A stretch of 64,000 bases of DNA, taken from the NCBI GenBank assembly GCA_026005095.1, contig BPKK01000002.1:124001-188000 (forward strand), written 5' to 3'. Within the stretch, counting starts at the first letter, position 1, and each line of letters opens with the position of its first letter. The notes under the pieces were generated by a model. The model saw only the letters and a list, made by a program, of their open reading frames with translations. It was not told the DNA's origin and did not search any database. A program made the position numbers and the translations under genes. Positions 39,764 through 50,512 of this stretch are shown one piece after another. The stretch is from Silanimonas sp. Lineage in GTDB: Bacteria; Pseudomonadota; Gammaproteobacteria; Xanthomonadales; Xanthomonadaceae.

Positions 39764-40510
39764 TCAGCCGCCGGTGATGGCGCGGTAGCGGCGCACCGTT
39801 TCGGCCAGGCCCTCCACCAGGGCCTCGGCCACCAGGGCATGGCCGATCGACACCTCGAGCACGCCCGGCACGGCGGCGAGGAAGCGCCCGAGATTGGCCT
39901 GCGAGAGGTCGTGGCCGGCATTCACCCCGAGCCCGAGGGCCTGGGCGGCCCGGGCCGTGGCCTGGCAGTCGGCGAGGGCGGCGGCCTCGCCCGGCTGGCC
40001 GAAGGCGGCGGCATAGGGCCCGGTATAGATCTCGATGCGCTCGGCCCCGGCATCACGGATCGGATCGAGCCGAATGGTGCCAGGATCGACGAACAGCGAG
40101 ACCCGGCAGCCCAGGGCGCGGAAGGCCGCGATCTCGTCCGCCAACGCAGGGGGCAGGGCCAAGGGGTCGAAGCCGTGGTCGGAGGTCAGCTGGCCGTCGG
40201 CATCCGGTACGAAGGTGACCTGCGCCGGCCGGGCCTCGCGGGCCAGGGCCAGTAGGCCGGGGTAGCCGGGGCGCGGCGGGGCGAAAGGATTGCCCTCGAT
40301 ATTGAACTCCACCCCGGCGGGCAGGGCGGCGGCGATGGCCTGCACGTCCTCGGCGGTGATGTGGCGACGGTCGGGCCGCGGATGCACGGTGATGCCCCGA
40401 GCACCGGCCTCGACACAGTGCAGGGCCAGGTTCCGCGGGCAGGGCAGGGTTCCGCCGCGCGAGTTGCGCAGCACGGCGATCTTGTTGACGTTGACGCTGA
40501 GCAGGGTCAT
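39764..40510 (-). CDS. pdxJ: Pyridoxine 5'-phosphate synthase
   Basis: 248 residues from the ATG at 40510. Condenses 1-deoxyxylulose 5-phosphate with 3-amino-2-oxopropyl phosphate in vitamin B6 synthesis. Typical motifs: [66 protein letters not shown] and [11 protein letters not shown]. Faces the exbD2 terminator and is divergent from the propeller diguanylate cyclase (65-nt gap). Confidence 0.96.
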   Translation of the reverse strand: MTLLSVNVNKIAVLRNSRGGTLPCPRNLALHCVEAGARGITVHPRPDRRHITAEDVQAIAAALPAGVEFNIEGNPFAPPRPGYPGLLALAREARPAQVTFVPDADGQLTSDHGFDPLALPPALADEIAAFRALGCRVSLFVDPGTIRLDPIRDAGAERIEIYTGPYAAAFGQPGEAAALADCQATARAAQALGLGVNAGHDLSQANLGRFLAAVPGVLEVSIGHALVAEALVEGLAETVRRYRAITGG

Positions 40511-40575
40511 CGGGGCGTGACGGGCGTGACGGCGCCCGGCATCCTAGCGGAAGCAGGCATGCGCATAATCGCCCC

Positions 40576-43485
40576 ATGCCCGGCCTGTCCGCCCTTGCCC
40601 GCCGTCTTGCCTGCCTTGCCTGGCTCGGGCTGCTGCCGGCCCTGTGGCCCGCCCCCACCCCGGCCGCGGGTCTGGAGCCGACCCCCGTGGCGGCGGTCCG
40701 CGGTCTGCAGGGCGCGCCGATCCTGCAGCGCATCGGCCCCGAGGTCTACCGCGCCACACCCTCCCTGTGGTCGGTGGCCACTGCGCCGGGCAAGGTCTAT
40801 GTCGCCTCGGCCGACGGGGTGCTGATCTACGATGGGGTGGAATGGAGCACCGTGCCGCTGCCGGTGGGGGTGAATGCCACCTTGGTGCGGCGGCTGGCCG
40901 ATGGCACGGTGATGGTGGGCGGTAATGACACCTATGGCCGGCTTGAGCTCGATCCGCTGCAGGGCTACCGCTATGTCGATCTTCTTGCCACGAGCGGCCT
41001 GCCCGAGGCCGACCGTCGGCTCGGCCCGGTCTGGGAAATCCTCGAGACACCGGACGGCATCTATCTGCAGTCGCAGCATTTCCTGCACCTGCTGCCGGCG
41101 CGTGGCGGCGATACCCGCAGCTGGCCGCTGGGGCCGGACATGCGTTCGCTGCTCAGCTTCGGCGGTGAGCTCTATGCCCGCATCCAGGGCCGGGGCCTGG
41201 GGTTCCTGCGGGGCGGCGAGCATCAGCTGTTCCCGGGGGGCGAGACCTTCGCCGATACCCCGGTGGCGGCGGTGCTGGGCTGGGGCGGCAGCCGCTTCGT
41301 GGTGGCCGGCAACGGGGTCTGGCGCCTCGACGACCACGGCGCCGAGCTCGCCCTGCCCTGGCCGGGCGGGGCGCTGTCGGTGTACACCGCGATCGGCCTC
41401 GATGGCGGGGGCTTTCTCGTCTCCACGCTGGATGGTGAGCTCCTGTGGGTGGATGCCGGGCTGCGCCTGCGGCAGCGGGTCGAGCTCGGCGAACACTCGC
41501 TGCTCGACCTCGCCCGCGACAACGAGGGCGGGTTGTGGGCGGTGACCGATACCGAGGTACTGCGCCTCGTCATGCCCTCGCCCTGGTCGGTCCTCGACCA
41601 CCGGCATGGCATCCGCGGGGTGGTGGCCGATACCGCCGAATTCGACGGTGCGCTCTGGGTGGCCAGCGCCCGCGGCCTGTTCCGCCTGCAGGCGGACGGT
41701 CAGGGCGGTGTGCGGGCCGAGGCGCTCCCATGGGCCGAGCTCGAGACCTACATGCTGCTGGCCGACGAACGCCACCTGCTGGTGGCCGAGCGCAATGGCC
41801 TGCGCCAGCTCCGCCCGGGCCAGCGCGAGCCGACGGTGCTGCACGACGGCGAGGCGGTGTTGCTGGTGCAGCCGGTGCGCGGCCGCAGCGATCTTGCGGT
41901 GGCGGTATCCGACCATGCCTTCTTCCTGCTCGCCCGCACCGGCCCCGAGGGGTGGCAGCTGCGCCGTCGCTGGCCACTGGAGGGCATGGCGGTGATCGAC
42001 CTCGTGCAGACCGCGCCGGGCGAGTTCTGGCTCAGCGACGACCGCGGCGCGCCGCGGCGCTGGCGGATCGAGCTCGATACCGCCACCCGGCAGTCCGACG
42101 AAGCCTTCGGCGCCGACCAGGGCCTGCCCATCGACGGCCCCGACCGGCCCAAGCTGTACTTCGTCGATGGCGAGCTCTCGGCCTGGTCGAAGGGCCGCAC
42201 CTACCGCTTCGACCGCAGCACCGAGCGCTTCGTCGAGGCCCCGACCCCGGAGTGGGTCGCCGGCCTGGTGCAGCCGGGCAAGCTCAGTGTGGTGGAAACC
42301 CCGATGGGCCTGTTCGCGGTGACGCCGCGCGACCTGCTGCGACGGCCGGCGGCCACGCTCGCCTGGGAGCGGGTCCATGTCGGCGGCTGGGCCAGTACCG
42401 GCTTCGGCCTGCCACGGGTGAGCCGCGGCGGTGTGCTGCGGGTGCCGGTATGGAACGGCATCCTGCAGTACGCCCCGGACGGTCCGGTGCCGGCCCTGCC
42501 GCCGCTGGCGGTGGAGTTCGATCAGCTCGTGGTGACGCCGCCCGGCGAGGCCCCCCGGCTTGGCGAGGTGTTGCGTGGAGCCCTCGAGCTGCGCTCGCAG
42601 GAGCCGATCCGGATGCGCTTCGCCCTGAAGAGCCTGGAACCCGGGGCGCGCTTCCGCTACCGCCTGATGCCGCTGGTGCCGGACCTCTCCGACTGGGCCG
42701 ATCGTGATCTGACGATTCGCGGCCTCGATCCCGGTGAATACCTTCTGGAAGTGGAAGGACAGTTGCCCAGCGGCCGGGCCATCGCCCCGTTGCGCCTGCG
42801 CCTTTTGGTGACCCCACGCCTGCACGAAGAGCCCCTGCTGCGCATCCTCGCCCTTGCCGGTTTCGTCGCCCTGATGGTCTGGGCCGCACGGGCCCTCGGC
42901 CGCCGGCGGCTGGCGCGAGTGGAGGCGCAGAACCGCCTGCTCGAGCAGCGTATCGCCGACCGCACCCTGGAGCTGGAGCGGGCCAATGCCCGACTGGCGG
43001 AGATGGCGGTGGAGGACCCGCTCACCGGCCTGCACAACCGCCGCGCCCTGGAGCAGGCGCTGGCCCGGGAATGGGCGCGCTGTGCCGAGCAAAACCTGCC
43101 GCTCTCGGCGCTGATGATCGATGTCGATCACTTCAAGCGCTACAACGACCACCACGGCCACCTTGAGGGCGACCGGGTGCTGGTGGACGTGGCCGCTCTG
43201 CTGCGCACCGGCCTTTCCCCACCGCTGGAGATGCTGGCCCGCTACGGCGGCGAGGAGTTCACCCTGCTGCTGCCGGGCACCGATGCCGCGGCCGCGGAGC
43301 AGCGCGCCGAGCAGCTTCGGGAGGTGGTGGGTCAGGCCCGGATCGGGGTCACCATCAGCATCGGGGTGGCGGTGATGTACCCGGCGGATGGGGAACTGCC
43401 GATGAGCCTGCTGCGCCGGGCCGACCAGGCGCTCTACGAGGCCAAGCGCCTCGGCCGCAACCGGGTGGTCCGTGCCGAGGCGTGA
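40576..43485 (+). CDS. Periplasmic two-component-propeller/Y_Y_Y sensor diguanylate cyclase
   Basis: 969 residues. Signal peptide ([20 protein letters not shown]). The periplasmic part (about 35-750) has repeated propeller-like blades ([33 protein letters not shown], etc.) and a Y_Y_Y-like domain ([45 protein letters not shown], about 670-735). A TM helix (about 757-775) and a coiled coil lead to GGDEF (about 805-969) with [10 protein letters not shown] and an intact GGEEF loop (about 891). An active c-di-GMP synthase sensing a periplasmic ligand is expected. A CATAAT box lies just upstream of the start. Confidence 0.88.
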   Translation: MPGLSALARRLACLAWLGLLPALWPAPTPAAGLEPTPVAAVRGLQGAPILQRIGPEVYRATPSLWSVATAPGKVYVASADGVLIYDGVEWSTVPLPVGVNATLVRRLADGTVMVGGNDTYGRLELDPLQGYRYVDLLATSGLPEADRRLGPVWEILETPDGIYLQSQHFLHLLPARGGDTRSWPLGPDMRSLLSFGGELYARIQGRGLGFLRGGEHQLFPGGETFADTPVAAVLGWGGSRFVVAGNGVWRLDDHGAELALPWPGGALSVYTAIGLDGGGFLVSTLDGELLWVDAGLRLRQRVELGEHSLLDLARDNEGGLWAVTDTEVLRLVMPSPWSVLDHRHGIRGVVADTAEFDGALWVASARGLFRLQADGQGGVRAEALPWAELETYMLLADERHLLVAERNGLRQLRPGQREPTVLHDGEAVLLVQPVRGRSDLAVAVSDHAFFLLARTGPEGWQLRRRWPLEGMAVIDLVQTAPGEFWLSDDRGAPRRWRIELDTATRQSDEAFGADQGLPIDGPDRPKLYFVDGELSAWSKGRTYRFDRSTERFVEAPTPEWVAGLVQPGKLSVVETPMGLFAVTPRDLLRRPAATLAWERVHVGGWASTGFGLPRVSRGGVLRVPVWNGILQYAPDGPVPALPPLAVEFDQLVVTPPGEAPRLGEVLRGALELRSQEPIRMRFALKSLEPGARFRYRLMPLVPDLSDWADRDLTIRGLDPGEYLLEVEGQLPSGRAIAPLRLRLLVTPRLHEEPLLRILALAGFVALMVWAARALGRRRLARVEAQNRLLEQRIADRTLELERANARLAEMAVEDPLTGLHNRRALEQALAREWARCAEQNLPLSALMIDVDHFKRYNDHHGHLEGDRVLVDVAALLRTGLSPPLEMLARYGGEEFTLLLPGTDAAAAEQRAEQLREVVGQARIGVTISIGVAVMYPADGELPMSLLRRADQALYEAKRLGRNRVVRAEA

Positions 43486-43645
43486 GTCGCGGCGGCCGCC
43501 GCGGCCGGAGAAGACCTGCCCGGCCTGCCAGCGGCCCTTCCAGTGGCGGAAGAAGTGGGAGCGCGACTGGGCGCAGGTGGTCTACTGCTCGGAGGCCTGC
43601 CGCAGGGGCAGGCCCCGGGGCTCGGCGCCCAGGGCCTCGAGCTGA
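43472..43645 (+). CDS. DUF2256-family small zinc-ribbon protein
   Basis: 57 residues from a GTG at 43472, overlapping the previous gene's end by 14 nt. The hallmark is [19 protein letters not shown] followed by [11 protein letters not shown]: two Cys pairs form a likely zinc ribbon. Function unknown. Its 3' 64 nt run antisense to the end of a small membrane-protein gene on the other strand. Confidence 0.8.
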   Translation: MPRRESRRPPRPEKTCPACQRPFQWRKKWERDWAQVVYCSEACRRGRPRGSAPRASS

Positions 43646-43848
43646 GCCCGCAGCCGCTGCAGCTCGGCCGCGTCGACCAGCCGGGCCGAGACGAGCCGCG
43701 CCTCGCGCTGGCGCAGCCAGGCGAGGGTGCCGGCGAGCAGTAGGCCGAGCGCCAGGCCGAGGCAGGCCAGCACCGCGATGCTGCCGAGGCGGGGCAGGAG
43801 GGCGAGGGCGAAGGCGGCGAGCGCGGCGGCGTAGGCGAGCCAGGGCAT
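43582..43848 (-). CDS. Small two-TM membrane protein
   Basis: 88 residues from the ATG at 43848 ([45 protein letters not shown]): two hydrophobic helices then a basic helical tail ([28 protein letters not shown]). No family recognised. Tail-to-tail overlap with the DUF2256 gene. Confidence 0.55.
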   Translation of the reverse strand: MPWLAYAAALAAFALALLPRLGSIAVLACLGLALGLLLAGTLAWLRQREARLVSARLVDAAELQRLRAQLEALGAEPRGLPLRQASEQ

Positions 43849-43918
43849 CGGAGGGCCTCGGGGCGGAACGGGCTCCAGTCTAGTGTCTAGTGCCTGTGGC
43901 CGGCGGGCGCCGGCGGGT

Positions 43919-45364
43919 TCAGAGCACCGGCGCCAGCAGGCGGGCGAAGCTGTCGGCATAGGCGCGCCAGCCGCCGGGCTGCCAGCCGGGCGGCACCGCT
44001 GCCGACTGCGCGAGGTCGGCGGCGATGCGCCGCTCCAGGGCCGCGGCCACGGCGGTGTCGCGGAACAGCACCGAGAGCTCGAAGTTCAGCCAGAAGCTGC
44101 GCGGATCGACATTCGCGCTGCCGATGATGGCCGTATCGCCATCGACCAGCAGGGCCTTGCCGTGCAGCATGCGCGGCTGGAACTCGAACACCCGCACTCC
44201 GGCGGCCAGCAGCTCGGGGTAGAAGCTGCGCGCCGCCGCGCGCACCACCCGCGAATCGTTGCGGCTGGGCAGCAGCAGGCGCACGTCCAGCCCGCGCAGG
44301 GCCGCCGAGGTGAGCGCCAGCAGCACGGCGGCGTCCGGCACGAAATAGGGGGTCATCATCCATACCCGCTGGCGCGCGGTGTGCAAGGCCTCGACATAGA
44401 GCCGGTGGATCGGCGCCAGCGGGTTGTCGGGGCCGGAGGGCACGAGCTGGCAGCGGATGCCGCCGGGCGGCTGCGGCGGCCAGTCGGCAGCGGCGGTGAG
44501 CAGGCGGCCGGTGGCGTAATGCCAGTCCTCGGCGAAGGCGAGCTGCAGGGCCGAGACCACCTCGCCCTCCATGCGCAGATGCAGGTCGTGGAAGGCCGCG
44601 GCCGAGGCGCGCTCGCTCTGGCTGTCGGAGATGTTCACCCCGCCGGTGAAGCCGATCCGGCCATCGATCACCGCGATCTTGCGGTGGGTGCGCAGATTGA
44701 GGGTGGGCCGCCACACCAGGTGGCCGAGACGCAGCGGATGGAACCACGCCACCTCCGCCCCGGCGGCACGCAGCGGGGCGAGGAAGCGCGGCGAGCAGCG
44801 CCGCGAGCCCAGGCCATCGAGCAGTAGGCGCACCGCCACCCCCGCGCGGGCGCGGGCGACGAGCAGGTCGCGCAGGCGAGTGCCGGTGCTGTCCGGCTCG
44901 AAGATGTAGTACTCGAGATGGATCGAATGCCGGGCGGCGGCGATGGCGCTGAACAGGGCCTCGAAGGTGGATTCGCCGCCGGTGATGAGATCGACCCGGC
45001 AGGCCTGGGTGGGAGCCACGCCAGTGCTCGCCTCGATGAGCCGTTCGCGGCCATCGGCCACCCGCTCCCCCAGGCGCGGTAGCGGGGCACGGTGGAAGGC
45101 GCTGCGGGCACGCTGGCGCTTCAGGCGGCGGCGGCGGATGCGCTGCGGTCCCAGCCACCAGTACACCGCCCAGCCCAGCACCGGCAGCCAGGCCAGGGCC
45201 AGCAGCCAGGCCAGGGTGGCCACCGGCTCGCGGCGCTGGCGCACGATCCACAGCGCCAGCACCAGCACGTAGACGCCCCAGACCGCGGCGATCCACGGCG
45301 AGACCGTGCCCGGGCCCCAACCGGCCAGCAGCGAGGCGGTGAGATCGGAGACATGCGCTGACAT
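43919..45364 (-). CDS. cls: Cardiolipin synthase (phospholipase D superfamily)
   Basis: 481 residues from the ATG at 45364 (MSAHVSDLTASLLAG). Two N-terminal TM helices (PLDc_N-like, AVWGVYVLVLALWIV and LAWLLALAWLPVLGWAVYWWLG) precede two HKD motifs: HRKIAVIDGRIGFTGGVN and HGKALLVDGDTAIIGSANVD. Makes cardiolipin from two phosphatidylglycerols. Architecture matches ClsA. Divergent from the flagellar operon. Confidence 0.92.
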   Translation of the reverse strand: MSAHVSDLTASLLAGWGPGTVSPWIAAVWGVYVLVLALWIVRQRREPVATLAWLLALAWLPVLGWAVYWWLGPQRIRRRRLKRQRARSAFHRAPLPRLGERVADGRERLIEASTGVAPTQACRVDLITGGESTFEALFSAIAAARHSIHLEYYIFEPDSTGTRLRDLLVARARAGVAVRLLLDGLGSRRCSPRFLAPLRAAGAEVAWFHPLRLGHLVWRPTLNLRTHRKIAVIDGRIGFTGGVNISDSQSERASAAAFHDLHLRMEGEVVSALQLAFAEDWHYATGRLLTAAADWPPQPPGGIRCQLVPSGPDNPLAPIHRLYVEALHTARQRVWMMTPYFVPDAAVLLALTSAALRGLDVRLLLPSRNDSRVVRAAARSFYPELLAAGVRVFEFQPRMLHGKALLVDGDTAIIGSANVDPRSFWLNFELSVLFRDTAVAAALERRIAADLAQSAAVPPGWQPGGWRAYADSFARLLAPVL

Positions 45365-45423
45365 GTGCGCATGCTCGCATGCCAGCCCGGCGGTTTCCCG
45401 TCGGCCCGGCGGCGGCGGCGTGC

Positions 45424-45439
45424 TGGCACGCGGCTTGCA
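45424..45439 (+). promoter_or_regulatory. Sigma-54 promoter of the fliE operon
   Basis: TGGCACG at 45424-45430, four bases, then TTGCA at 45435-45439 is a consensus RpoN -24/-12 element, 35 nt upstream of the fliE ATG. Polar-flagellar genes of this class are normally activated by FleQ/FlrC with RpoN. Confidence 0.88.
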
Positions 45440-45473
45440 CCCTCCCCCGCACCTGCCTGCCCGATGCCATGCC

Positions 45474-45848
45474 ATGACCGACGCCATCAGCTCCGTGCTG
45501 TCGCAGATCCGCAGCTACCAGGCGCAGATGGCGAGCCTGCAGGGGGCCGCGGGCGCGGCCGGTCCCGCCGCTCCCGGCGCCGTGCCGGCGGCGTCCGGTC
45601 CGGGGGCCAGCCCGGCGGTGGCGGCGCCGAGCTTCGGCGAGGCGCTCGGCAACGCGATCCGCAAAGTGAACACCCTGCAGGCCCAGACCCGCGAGCTGCA
45701 GGCCGCTTTCGAACGCGGCGACCCCAGGGCCGATCTGGCCCGGGTGATGGTCGCCGCCCAGGCCTCCTCGGTGGCCTTCCGCGCCACGGTGGAGGTGCGC
45801 AACCGCCTGGTGCAGGCCTATCAGGACGTCATGAACATGCCGCTGTGA
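45474..45848 (+). CDS. fliE: Flagellar hook-basal body protein FliE
   Basis: 124 residues from the ATG at 45474. Joins the MS ring to the rod. Typical end: PSFGEALGNAIRKVNTLQAQTRELQAAFERGDP...DLARVMVAAQASSVAFRATVEVRNRLVQAYQDVMNMPL. The Ala/Gly/Pro linker at about 27-55 is family-like. First gene of the operon under a sigma-54 promoter. Confidence 0.95.
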   Translation: MTDAISSVLSQIRSYQAQMASLQGAAGAAGPAAPGAVPAASGPGASPAVAAPSFGEALGNAIRKVNTLQAQTRELQAAFERGDPRADLARVMVAAQASSVAFRATVEVRNRLVQAYQDVMNMPL

Positions 45849-45874
45849 GGCGGCCCCGTAAGGACTGCTGACCG

Positions 45875-47579
45875 ATGAATGCCGTCGCCCTGCCTCCCAG
45901 CCCGCCCGCCGCCGGCGTCCTCGCCCAGCTCTCGCGTGCCGGGCTGCCGCGCCAGCTCTGGGCCATGGGCCTGCTCACCCTGGCGATCGCCGCCGGGCTC
46001 TGGGCCTTCTTCTGGACCCAAAAGCCGCCGCTGGTGACGGTGCAGTCGGGCACCAATGCCGCCACCGCCAGCGAGTTCGCCCAGGTGCTGCGCGCGGCGC
46101 AGATCCCGGTCGAGATCGACCCCGTCACCGGTGACGTGAAGGTGCCGCAGGAGCGCCTGCAGGAAGCCCGCATGGCGCTCGCCAGTTCCGGGCTTGGCAG
46201 CAGCGACGGCCCGGGCATGGCCCTGATCGAACGCGACCCCGGCTTCGGCGTCAGCCAGTTCGTCGAGACGGCGCGCTACCAGCGGGCGCTGGAGACCGAG
46301 CTCGCCAAGACCATCCGCCAGCTGCGGCCGATCCGCGAGGCCCGGGTGCACCTCGCCCTGCCGCGGCCCTCCGCCTTCACCCGCCAGCAGCAGCCGGCCG
46401 CCGCCTCGGTGGTGGTGGGCCTGCTGCCCGGCCGCTTCCTCAAGCCCGACGAGGTGCAGGCCATCCAGCACCTGGTGGCCAACGGCATCCCCAACCTGGT
46501 GCCCGAGCGGGTGACGGTGGTGGACGAGACGGGCCGCCTGCTCACCCGCGACAAGCCCGACTCGCCGAATGCCATCAGCGCCGAGCAGTTCGCCCTGACC
46601 CGCGAGAAGGAGGCCAGCATCGCCGCCAAGGTGGCCAGCCTGATCGAGCCCCTGGTCGGCATCGGCCGGGTGCGCAGCGAGGTGGCGCTGGACATGGATT
46701 TCTCCGCCGTGGAAGAGGCGCGCGAGGTCTATGCGCCGGATTCCGCCCAGCTGCGCAGCGAACAGGTGAGCGACCAGCGCCGTGCCGAGGCCGGCGACCG
46801 CGGCATCCCTGGCGCCACCAGCAACACCCCGCCCGGCCCCGAGGCCACGGCCGACACCGCCGCTGCAGGGCCGGTGGAATCGAGCAGCAGCCGCACCCGC
46901 AACTTCGAACTCGACCGCACCCTCACCCATGTGCGCCAGCCGGTGGGCCGGGTGCGCCGCCTCACCGTGGCGGTGGTGGTGGACAACATCCCCAACCTGC
47001 CCGGCACTGCGCCTCGCCGCTCCGGCCGAAGGCGCGGCGCCCGCGCCCGAGGCGCCGGCCGGCGCCCTGCGCCCCCTGAGCGCCGACGAGCTTTCGCGCA
47101 TCGAGGCCCTGGTGAAGCAGGCGGTGGGCTTCAATGCCGAGCGCGGTGACGTGGTGACGGTGGTGAACGCGCCCTTCATCGCCCCCGAGCCGCTGGAAGA
47201 GGTCGCTCCGCCCCTGTGGGAGAACCCGCTGGTCTGGCAGGTGGCGAGGATTGCCGTGGGCGCTCTGCTGGTACTGCTGGTGGTCTTCCTGGTGCTGCGC
47301 CCGGCGCTGCGCCAGCTGCTGGCGGCGCCGGCTCCAGCGGAGGACGCCGGCGCCGGGCGGGCGTATGCTGGCGAGGGTGGCCCGATGCTGCCCGGGGCCG
47401 AAGGCACGGCCCCCGGGGCGCCGGGCACCCAGCTCGCCCTGGCGCAGCCGGGCGGGGCCGGGGCCCTGCCGCCGCCGACCAGCATCGAGGGCAAGATCGA
47501 GTTCGCGCGCAACGCCGTCAAGGAAGATCCGCGCCGCGTCGCCCAGGTCGTGAAGGAATGGATCGCGAGCGATGGCTGA
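45875..47579 (+). CDS. fliF: Flagellar MS-ring protein FliF, with an apparent +1 frameshift
   Basis: About 567 residues after correction. N-terminal TM (LLTLAIAAGLWAFFW), ring-building domains (MALASSGLGSSDGPGMALIERDPGFGVSQFVETARYQRALETELAKTI, ARVHLALP), periplasmic loop, second TM (IAVGALLVLLVVFLVLRPAL), and the cytoplasmic C-terminus that binds FliG (ARNAVKEDPRRVAQVVKEWI). The frame breaks after VVVDNIPNLPG; removing one A at 47006 (GGC-A-CTG) continues into LRLAAPAEGAAP...FNAERGDVVTVVNAPF. Its end overlaps fliG by 8 nt. Confidence 0.92.
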
Positions 47580-48579
47580 CAAGAAAGGCGAATTCAGCGG
47601 CGTGGAGAAGGCCGCGATCCTGATGCTCTCGCTCGGCGAGCTCGAGGCTGCCGAGGTGCTGAAGCACATGACGGCGAAGGAGGTGCAGAAGGTCGGCCAG
47701 GCCATGGCCACGGTCGGCGGCGTCTCGCGCGAGCAGATCGAGGCGGTGATGGGCGAGTTCGCCCAGACCCTCGACAAGCAGACTTCGGTGGGCATCGGTG
47801 CCGACGATTACGTGCGCAAGGTGCTGGTGCAGGCGCTGGGCGAGGACAAGGCCGGCAGCGTGATCGACCGCATCCTGCTCGGGCGCAATAGCTCGGGCAT
47901 GGAGATGCTGAAGTGGATGGACCCGCGCGCCATCGCCGACCTCATCCGCAACGAGCACCCGCAGATCATGGCCATCGTGCTCTCGCACCTCGAGCCCGAC
48001 CAGGCCGCCGAGACCCTCAAGTGCTTCCCCGAGCGGGTGCGCGCCGACGTGCTGCTGCGCGTGGCCACCCTCGACAACGTGCCGCCGGTGGCGCTCAACG
48101 AGCTCAACGAGGTGATGGAAAAGCAGTTCGCCGGCGCGCAGAGCAGCAAGGCCACCACCATCGGCGGAGTGAAGACCGCGGCCAACATCCTCAACTTCGT
48201 CGATACCGGACAGGACCAGGTGATCCTGGGCGCCATCGGCAAGGTCGACCAGGGCCTCGCCGACCAGATCCAGGAACTGATGTTCGTCTTCGACGACCTT
48301 GCCGGCATCGACGACAAATCGATGCAGGCCATCCTGCGCGAGGTGCCGGGCGACCGTCTGCCGCTGGCCCTGCGCGGCGCCTCCCCCGAGGTGAAGGAGA
48401 AGGTGCTGAAGAACATGTCGCAGCGCGCCGCGCAGATCCTCAAGGAAGACATGGAAGACCGCGGCCCGGTGAAGCTCTCCGAGGTGGAGGCGGCGCAGAA
48501 GGAGATCCTCTCCATCGTCCGCCGCCTTGCCGATGAGGGCACGATCTCGCTCGGCGGCGCCAAGGAGGAGATGGTATGA
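47572..48579 (+). CDS. fliG: Flagellar motor switch protein FliG
   Basis: 335 residues. The three FliG domains are visible: N-terminal (FSGVEKAAILMLSLGE), middle (MDPRAIADLIRNEHPQIMAIVLSHL with EHPQ) and C-terminal (FVFDDLAGIDDKSMQAILREV), where charged residues contact the stator. It couples rotor torque and sets rotation direction. Confidence 0.97.
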   Translation: MADKKGEFSGVEKAAILMLSLGELEAAEVLKHMTAKEVQKVGQAMATVGGVSREQIEAVMGEFAQTLDKQTSVGIGADDYVRKVLVQALGEDKAGSVIDRILLGRNSSGMEMLKWMDPRAIADLIRNEHPQIMAIVLSHLEPDQAAETLKCFPERVRADVLLRVATLDNVPPVALNELNEVMEKQFAGAQSSKATTIGGVKTAANILNFVDTGQDQVILGAIGKVDQGLADQIQELMFVFDDLAGIDDKSMQAILREVPGDRLPLALRGASPEVKEKVLKNMSQRAAQILKEDMEDRGPVKLSEVEAAQKEILSIVRRLADEGTISLGGAKEEMV

Positions 48580-49151
48580 GCGCCGAACCCGCCCTGTGGC
48601 GGGCGCCGGTGCTGGATGCCCCGCCTCCGCCCAAGCCGCCCTCGATCGAGGAGCTCTCGCGCATCGAGGAGGCCGCGCGCCGCGAGGGCTACGAGGCCGG
48701 GCGGCGCGAGGGCTTCAAGGCCGGCGAGGCCGAGGTGCGGCGGCTGGTGGCGCAGATCGAGGGTGTGGTGGAGGCCATGGCCCGGCCGCTCGGTCGGCTC
48801 GAGGACGAAGTGCATGCGGCCCTGGCGCAGATGGCGGTGCGGGTGGCCGGGGCCCTGCTCGGCCGCGCCTACGAGGCCGAGCCGGAACTGCTGGCCCAGC
48901 TGGTGCGCACCGCCCTCGAGGCCGTGGGCCCGGGGCAGCGTACTCTCGAGATCCGCCTCAATCCCGAGGATGCCGCGCTGCTCAAGCCCTGGCTGCCGGA
49001 ATGGCCGGATGCCCGGGTGGTGCCCGATCCGCAGCTCGCCCGCGCCGACGTGCGCATTCATGGTGATGGCGTGCGCATCGATGCCCGCACCGATGCCCGC
49101 CTGCAGGCGGCGCTGGCCGCCGTGTTGCAGGCGCCCGGGAGCCTGCCATGA
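48576..49151 (+). CDS. fliH: Flagellar assembly protein FliH
   Basis: 191 residues, ATGA-coupled to fliG. Features of the FliI regulator: glycine-rich repeats (REGYEAGRREGFKAG), a helical region and a C-terminal globular domain (GQRTLEIRLNPEDAALLKPW ... ADVRIHGDGVRIDARTDARLQAAL). Controls the export ATPase. Confidence 0.9.
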   Translation: MSAEPALWRAPVLDAPPPPKPPSIEELSRIEEAARREGYEAGRREGFKAGEAEVRRLVAQIEGVVEAMARPLGRLEDEVHAALAQMAVRVAGALLGRAYEAEPELLAQLVRTALEAVGPGQRTLEIRLNPEDAALLKPWLPEWPDARVVPDPQLARADVRIHGDGVRIDARTDARLQAALAAVLQAPGSLP

Positions 49152-50512
49152 ACACCGCCACCGGCCTGCTGCTGGAACACCGCGGCGCCCGCCTCGCCGC
49201 CCGGCTCGCCGCCCCCCTGCCGCCCATCGAGCGCCAGGGTCTGGTGCGCGAGGGCGTGCTGCGCCGGGCCATCGGCCTCACCCTCGAGGCCGAGGGCTGC
49301 GAGGTGCCGCTCGGCTCGGCAGTGCGCATCGAGGCCCAGGGCGGCGGCTTCGTCGAGGCCGAGGTCGTCGGCTTTTCCGGCGACAAGACCTATCTCATGC
49401 CCACCACCGACCTGCATGGTCTGCTGCCACGGGCGCGGGTGGTGCCGGGCTGGGCGCGCGGCCGCGTGGCGGTGGGCGAAGGTCTGCTCGGGCGGGTGAT
49501 CGACAGCGATGGCCATGCCCTCGATGGCCGGCCCACGCCGCGCCCGGATGCCTACCTCGGGCTCACCGGCCTGCCGATCAACCCGCTCTCGCGCGAGCCG
49601 ATCACCCAGGGCCTCGATGTCGGCGTGCGCGCCATCAATGCCCTCTTGCCGATCGGCCGCGGCCAGCGCGTGGGCCTGTTCGCCGGTTCCGGTGTCGGCA
49701 AATCCACCTTGCTCGGCATGATGACCCGCTTCACCCGCGCCGACGTGGTGGTGGTGGGCCTGATCGGCGAGCGAGGCCGCGAGGTGCGCGATTTCGTCGA
49801 GGCCACCCTCGGTCCCGATGGCCTCAAACGCGCGGTGGTGGTGGCGGCGCCGGCCGACCGACCGCCGCTGGCGCGCATCCATGGCGCCCTGCGCGCCACC
49901 GCGATCGCCGAGTACTTCCGCGACCAGGGCCTCGACGTGCTGCTGCTGATGGATTCGCTCACCCGCTTCGCCCAGGCCCAGCGCGAGATCGGCCTGTCGA
50001 TCGGCGAGCCGCCCACCACCCGCGGCTATCCACCCTCGGTGTTCGCCAGGCTGCCCGCGCTCTGCGAGCGCGCTGGCATGGGGCCGGCCGGGCGCGGCTC
50101 GATCACCGCCTTCTACACCGTGCTCACCGAGGGCGACGATCCGCAAGAGCCGATCGCCGACGCCGCCCGCGCCATTCTCGACGGCCACATCGTGCTCGAC
50201 CGCCGCATCGCCGATTCCGGGCTCTACCCGGCGATCGACGTCGAATGCTCGGTGTCCCGCGTGGTCACCGAGATCGCCGACCTTGCCTGGCGCGAGCGCA
50301 TCCGCCGCCTGAAGCGCCTGCTCGCCGCGCACTCGGCGCAGCGCGACCTGATCACCATCGGTGCCTACCAGCGCGGCGCCGACCCGCTGGTGGACGAGGC
50401 CATCGCCCGCTGGCCGGCCATCCAGGCCTTCCTCGCCCAGGACGTGCATGAGGCTGCCAGCCTCGAGGACAGCAAGGCCGCGCTCTTGCAGCTGCTGGAG
50501 GGCCCGACATGA
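49148..50512 (+). CDS. fliI: Flagellum-specific ATPase FliI
   Basis: 454 residues, ATGA-coupled to fliH. F1-like ATPase of the flagellar type III exporter: Walker A GLFAGSGVGKSTLLG, GLIGERGREVRDF, Walker B VLLLMDSLTRFAQAQREI, and the SGLYPAIDVECSVSRV block. Confidence 0.97.
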   Translation: MNTATGLLLEHRGARLAARLAAPLPPIERQGLVREGVLRRAIGLTLEAEGCEVPLGSAVRIEAQGGGFVEAEVVGFSGDKTYLMPTTDLHGLLPRARVVPGWARGRVAVGEGLLGRVIDSDGHALDGRPTPRPDAYLGLTGLPINPLSREPITQGLDVGVRAINALLPIGRGQRVGLFAGSGVGKSTLLGMMTRFTRADVVVVGLIGERGREVRDFVEATLGPDGLKRAVVVAAPADRPPLARIHGALRATAIAEYFRDQGLDVLLLMDSLTRFAQAQREIGLSIGEPPTTRGYPPSVFARLPALCERAGMGPAGRGSITAFYTVLTEGDDPQEPIADAARAILDGHIVLDRRIADSGLYPAIDVECSVSRVVTEIADLAWRERIRRLKRLLAAHSAQRDLITIGAYQRGADPLVDEAIARWPAIQAFLAQDVHEAASLEDSKAALLQLLEGPT

